From NCBI GenBank assembly GCA_021795795.1, contig JAJYPA010000323.1:1-8897 (forward strand): DNA of 8,897 bases. The letters run 5' to 3'. Below, piece by piece: positions 5,962 through 8,897 of this stretch. Within the stretch, counting starts at the first letter, position 1. Each line of letters begins with the position of its first letter. The translations under genes were made by a program, and so were the position numbers. Source of the DNA: Pseudomonadota bacterium. GTDB lineage: Bacteria; Pseudomonadota; Gammaproteobacteria; Halothiobacillales; Halothiobacillaceae. The notes beneath the pieces were generated by a model, which did no database searches, was not told the origin of the DNA, and worked only from the letters and a program-made list of their open reading frames with translations.

Positions 5962-5979
5962 GCAACCGTAGGCGGTTGC
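5962..5979 (+). other. Hairpin in the leader of the first exoprotein gene
   Basis: GCAACCG, loop TAGG, CGGTTGC: seven perfect base pairs, 33 nt before ATG 6013 and downstream of the predicted transcription start. No U-run follows, so it is not an intrinsic terminator. It may stabilise the mRNA or be a protein or sRNA target. Confidence 0.5.
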
Positions 5980-6000
5980 CACTTTAATTCACCTCAAATG

Positions 6001-6005
6001 AGGAG
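6001..6005 (+). promoter_or_regulatory. Ribosome binding site deciding the exoprotein start
   Basis: AGGAG, 7 nt before ATG 6013. An ATG at 5998 precedes this site directly and would add five residues ahead of the signal peptide, but it has no ribosome site of its own. The 6013 start is preferred. Confidence 0.7.
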
Positions 6006-6012
6006 TCAGTCC

Positions 6013-8445
6013 ATGAGACACCCGTATTCGATGCGCAATCGTCTTTCCCCCATCGTGCTCGCCATCGCAACCGCGCTGGCGGCCCCTGCGGCCTTCGCCG
6101 TCCCCGCTTCCGACGCCCTGCCGACCAACGGTACGGTCACCTACAGCGGCGGCGCGTCCGTCGTTGCCAACACCAGCCAGATTCCCAACAATCCCGGTGT
6201 CCCCGGTCTCACCACCTACAGCGCCGGCCTGACCATCAACATCAGCGGCACCGTGGCCTCCGCCAACACCCCGGTGGTGATCGACTGGAACGCCACCAGC
6301 GGCGGCGCCACGCTGAATCCCAACGCCACTGGCGGCGGCTTCAACGTCGGTTCCCAGGCCGTCGCCTCCTTCGTCAACAACGCGCAGCTTTCCGGCAACA
6401 CACCGACGACCGTCAACGTCCTCAACATCGACACCACCAGCAACCCTTCGCAGATCTACGGCCAGTTGGACATGCACGGTAACGGCGGGGCCCTGTGGGT
6501 GGCCAACGCCAACGGCATCGTCGTGGGCAGCGGCGCCGCCATCACCTCCCCCGGCGGTTTGGGTCTGATCGCATCGCCTAACGCCACCTCGACCGGCACC
6601 CTGGAAAGCACCTTTACCAACGGCACGGCAGCCATCGACTTCAGCGGCGCCACCACCACCGGATATGTCACCGTCGACCGCAACGCCAATCTGAACGGCG
6701 TCGGCAGTTACCTGCTGGTGGCCGGTAATAACGTCAACGTGGCAACGACGCCCGGCAGCGGCAACCTCTACATCGATGGCGGCATCGGCGCCAACGTCAC
6801 CACCACCACCGGCGTGATGACGCCCAATGACGGAACCAGCGGTTATACTGACACAACGTCCACCGTGGTCGTCAACGTCGGCAGCACCGCCAGCCCCTAC
6901 GCCGGCCTCACCGCCCTGGTGGACGGCAATCTGACCAACATGGGCAGCCTCACCGTGACCCAGGGGCAGATCAATTGGATCAACGGCACCTTCGTCAACT
7001 ACGGCACCCTCGACGTGACCCCTGTCACTGGTCAGAGTTACGGCGTGCTGGGCTTCGACACCTTCACCACGCCATACATTCCCAGCGGCCTGACCAGCAA
7101 CACCCAGTTGGTCGACGGCAATACCGCCAATCCTGCCCCCACCGGCAACTTTGAGAACGCAGGCACCGTGACCGTGACTGCGGCTGGCAGCAACGGCTTC
7201 GTCTTCTTCGGCACGGGCTTCCAGAACGATCTAGGCGCCACGCTCAACGTCTCCGGCAGCGAGTACCTTCTCACCTCCGCCAACGGCGTCACCCTGGCGG
7301 GCATTCAGAACTCCCTCAGCGGCGGCCTGACGGTGGCGGCCCTGGGCGACAACTCCGTGGTCAACATCCAGTCCCAGGTCAACGCCAGCACGGGGATCCT
7401 CCTGGCGGCCAACACGGCCAACATCAGCAGCACGGCCACGACTCCCGGCGACTTCACCTTCTACGGCCCCGAGTCCGGCGCCGCGCAGATGAACCTCGCC
7501 TCCGGCGGCAGCATCACCGGCGCGAACCTCTACATGGGCACCCAGGGCAGCGCGTCCTCTACCAATTTCGTCGTGAACGGCACGATGGATGGCACCAGCA
7601 GCGTGCTCTTCGGCAGCAGCGGCACCCCCACCGGCAACGTCTCCGGCGCGGGCAGCATCACCACGCCCAGCTTGACCTTCGCCAATCTGTGGGGTTCGGT
7701 GAACAACATCATCTCCCCGGTAATCGCCCTGAACGGCTTCCAGGTCAACGGGTCCGGCACCGGCGGTGCGGTTTTGGTCTCCGTCACCGCCGATAGCCCA
7801 AGCGGCCCGCAGGGCGTCAACCTCAAGGTTAACGGCAACCTGACCATTAACACCGGAGGCACCATCGCCATCGAGCCGGGATACACGCCCAACACGGTAG
7901 GCACGGAAAATCTCGCTCCTGCCAACGCCGGCAGCATCCTCTACGTCCAGGCCAGCGGCAGCATCACCGCCACGGATCCCACCGCCCCCAACAACTACGG
8001 CGGCATCGCGGTTCCGAACACGACCTACGGGCTCTTCCAGTTCCCGGGCCTGGTGTACCTGCAGAGCGGGACCACCCTAGACGTGGGCAGCTCGGCGACG
8101 CCGGTGGTGATCGCCAACGCCTATAGCCCTAACGCCACTTTTGGCCGGGCCGGGGTCTTCCTGATCGCGCCGACCATCAACTACTACGCCAACGTGCTCT
8201 ACACCAACGGCAACGCCGGCGTGGTCTTCGCGGCGCCCTACAACGGCCTGGGCTTCCCCAACGCCACTATCAATGGGGCCTTGTCGTCCAACTCCGGCTT
8301 CTCCGGCATGCCGCAGATCGACTTCCTGCGGGCCGTAACGCCGACGACGACCTACCCCTACGGCCTGGAGCTGGTGCCCACGGACACCTTCACCAACGCC
8401 AACGGCAACCAGCAGCAGTTCCAGACCTTCCTCAATCTCTACTAA
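6013..8445 (+). CDS. TPS-domain secreted exoprotein (TpsA/filamentous haemagglutinin N-terminal family), complete
   Basis: An 810-residue secreted protein. Residues 1-29 are a signal peptide (basic start, LSPIVLAIATALAAPAAFA, cleavage after AFA). The TPS/haemagglutination-activity domain spans about 30-260. It opens with LPTNGTVTYSGGASV, the family's LP.GG.VV.G.A pattern, and contains LWVANANGIVVG at 161-172, equivalent to the conserved NPNGI motif but with Ala for Pro, followed by GGLGLIAS. The rest is Asn/Thr/Ser/Gly-rich beta-helix with recurrent strand-turn units (GNLTNMGSLTV 305-315, GTFVNYGTLDV 325-335, GNFENAGTVTV 378-388). It has no Cys, almost no Lys or Arg after the signal peptide, and many acidic residues, so it is strongly acidic. 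It is short for a TpsA (often over 1,000 residues), and I recognise no C-terminal toxin, RGD or anchoring domain. No transporter gene is adjacent on this strand, so it may use the divergent TpsB. A terminator follows at 8476. Role inferred: surface or released adhesin or matrix protein. Confidence 0.88.
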   Translation: MRHPYSMRNRLSPIVLAIATALAAPAAFAVPASDALPTNGTVTYSGGASVVANTSQIPNNPGVPGLTTYSAGLTINISGTVASANTPVVIDWNATSGGATLNPNATGGGFNVGSQAVASFVNNAQLSGNTPTTVNVLNIDTTSNPSQIYGQLDMHGNGGALWVANANGIVVGSGAAITSPGGLGLIASPNATSTGTLESTFTNGTAAIDFSGATTTGYVTVDRNANLNGVGSYLLVAGNNVNVATTPGSGNLYIDGGIGANVTTTTGVMTPNDGTSGYTDTTSTVVVNVGSTASPYAGLTALVDGNLTNMGSLTVTQGQINWINGTFVNYGTLDVTPVTGQSYGVLGFDTFTTPYIPSGLTSNTQLVDGNTANPAPTGNFENAGTVTVTAAGSNGFVFFGTGFQNDLGATLNVSGSEYLLTSANGVTLAGIQNSLSGGLTVAALGDNSVVNIQSQVNASTGILLAANTANISSTATTPGDFTFYGPESGAAQMNLASGGSITGANLYMGTQGSASSTNFVVNGTMDGTSSVLFGSSGTPTGNVSGAGSITTPSLTFANLWGSVNNIISPVIALNGFQVNGSGTGGAVLVSVTADSPSGPQGVNLKVNGNLTINTGGTIAIEPGYTPNTVGTENLAPANAGSILYVQASGSITATDPTAPNNYGGIAVPNTTYGLFQFPGLVYLQSGTTLDVGSSATPVVIANAYSPNATFGRAGVFLIAPTINYYANVLYTNGNAGVVFAAPYNGLGFPNATINGALSSNSGFSGMPQIDFLRAVTPTTTYPYGLELVPTDTFTNANGNQQQFQTFLNLY

Positions 8446-8475
8446 GAGATTGGGCGCGGGTTAGGCAAGGCGTTC

Positions 8476-8509
8476 GGGGGCAGAGATATTTCCTGCCCCC
8501 TTTTGTTTT
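8476..8509 (+). terminator. Intrinsic terminator after the first plus-strand exoprotein
   Basis: GGGGGCAG (8476-8483) pairs perfectly with CTGCCCCC (8493-8500) across a 9-nt loop, followed by TTTTGTTTT. It lies 30 bp after the stop, so the next exoprotein gene most likely has its own promoter between 8510 and 8587. Confidence 0.88.
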
Positions 8510-8587
8510 CAGGCGAGGCGCCGATATGGTAGTAAAGAACCATGATGAAGGCTTGATTCAGTAATTCGATTTACAGAAAGGGAGATC
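8510..8587 (+). promoter_or_regulatory. Leader of the second exoprotein gene; promoter not clearly visible
   Basis: These 78 bases after the terminator must hold the start signals of the next gene unless readthrough supplies its transcript. A weak pair TTGTTT (8503-8508) and TATGGT (8525-8530), 16 nt apart, overlaps the terminator U-run. I do not see a clear TTAACGATG repeat here. GGGAG at 8580-8584 is the ribosome site. Confidence 0.35.
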
Positions 8588-8593
8588 ATGTCC

Positions 8594-8897
8594 ATGTACA
8601 GAACCGACCAATGCCAGCAATTCCGTCGCCGCACCCTGGTCGTATCCATCGGTGCGGTGCTTGCCACCCTTGCGGCGGCTCCGGCTTTCGCCGCTCCGTC
8701 CCCCGGCCAGGTACCCGGCCAGGGCAATGTCATCTATAGCGGCGGGACCACCGTCACGGTCACCACGGGTGCCCTTCCGGGACCCACTTACACCTCCGGC
8801 GAGACCATCACCATCAGCGGTGCGGCCGCCACCCCGGCGGTGGTCCTGCAGTGGGGCGGTTCCAGCGCCTCCACCCTGAATCCCAGCGGCACGCCCG
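8594..8897 (+). CDS. Second TPS-domain exoprotein, paralogue of the preceding gene, N-terminal fragment
   Basis: 101 codons are visible and the gene continues past the right edge. Residues 1-33 are a signal peptide (CQQFRRR, then LVVSIGAVLATLAAAPAFA, cleavage after AFA). The mature start GQGNVIYSGGTTVTV matches TNGTVTYSGGASVVA of the previous gene, and ETITISG, PAVVLQW and STLNPSGT match LTINISG, PVVIDW and ATLNPNAT in the same order, so the two are clearly paralogous. The start is ATG 8594, because the sequence GTCCATG and its distance from GGAG parallel the leader of the first gene. ATG 8588 (two residues longer) is only 3 nt from the ribosome site but cannot be excluded. It lies 148 bp after the previous stop, beyond a terminator. 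The role is probably the same class of secreted beta-helix surface protein. Confidence 0.86.
   Translation, partial: MYRTDQCQQFRRRTLVVSIGAVLATLAAAPAFAAPSPGQVPGQGNVIYSGGTTVTVTTGALPGPTYTSGETITISGAAATPAVVLQWGGSSASTLNPSGTP

Noticed and set aside
5950..5985. Possible cyclic-di-GMP riboswitch in the exoprotein leader
   Set aside because: A stretch with GTAGCC and a GGTTGCC-like hairpin caught the eye, but the paired stems and conserved core of the GEMM aptamer are not present.
5989..6477. 162-codon minus-strand frame rich in Gly and Val
   Set aside because: It is antisense to the exoprotein's signal peptide and TPS domain; its composition is the mirror of the GC-rich, repetitive coding strand.
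1..8897. tRNA, rRNA, CRISPR array, insertion sequence or attachment site
   Set aside because: No cloverleaf-like genes, regularly spaced repeats, transposase frames or paired terminal inverted repeats were seen.

Overview
The window looks like chromosomal DNA from a Gram-negative proteobacterium. It carries outer-membrane two-partner secretion (TPS, type Vb) genes with Sec signal peptides, sigma70-type promoters and strong Shine-Dalgarno sites. The large secreted protein is almost free of Lys, Arg and Cys and is rich in Asp, Asn, Thr, Ser and Gly. That would suit an acidophile such as an Acidithiobacillus-like organism, but the genus is only a guess.

Layout. The left half is a minus-strand operon read from about 2920 towards position 1. 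It holds a cyclic-nucleotide-binding-domain protein (2833 to 1817), a TpsB/FhaC-type outer-membrane transporter (1768 to 164), and the first 46 codons of a TpsA exoprotein (140 to the window edge). The exoprotein start is short but clear, with an RBS, a signal peptide and a TPS-type N-terminus. A 451-base divergent intergenic region (2834-3284) holds good promoters for both directions, a perfect 8-bp-arm palindrome at the rightward start site, and a TTGACTTG direct repeat. To the right is a large multidomain regulator (3285-5873): a SARP/BTAD-type winged helix and BTAD domain, then a degenerate class III cyclase-like domain, then a STAND/AAA ATPase. Downstream on the same strand are two tandem paralogous TPS-domain exoproteins, at 6013-8445 (complete) and 8594 onward (cut by the window edge), separated by an intrinsic terminator.

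How the genes may work together (inference). One TpsB may serve several exoproteins. The BTAD regulator may switch on the exoprotein genes: upstream of the first plus-strand exoprotein there is an 11-bp-period direct repeat (TTAACGATG twice) ending 7 bp before a -10 box, which is the arrangement SARP-type regulators are known to use. A 10-mer from this site (ACGATGAGTT) recurs upstream of the promoter of the divergent transporter operon, displaced by exactly 11 bp relative to the -10. The regulator contains a pseudo-cyclase domain, while its divergent neighbour has an intact-looking cNMP-binding cassette. The regulator gene also carries three runs of eight G, two at its translation start and one near its 3' end, which could make it switchable by slippage. 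Together this suggests a self-contained, possibly phase-variable and nucleotide-responsive surface adhesin locus.
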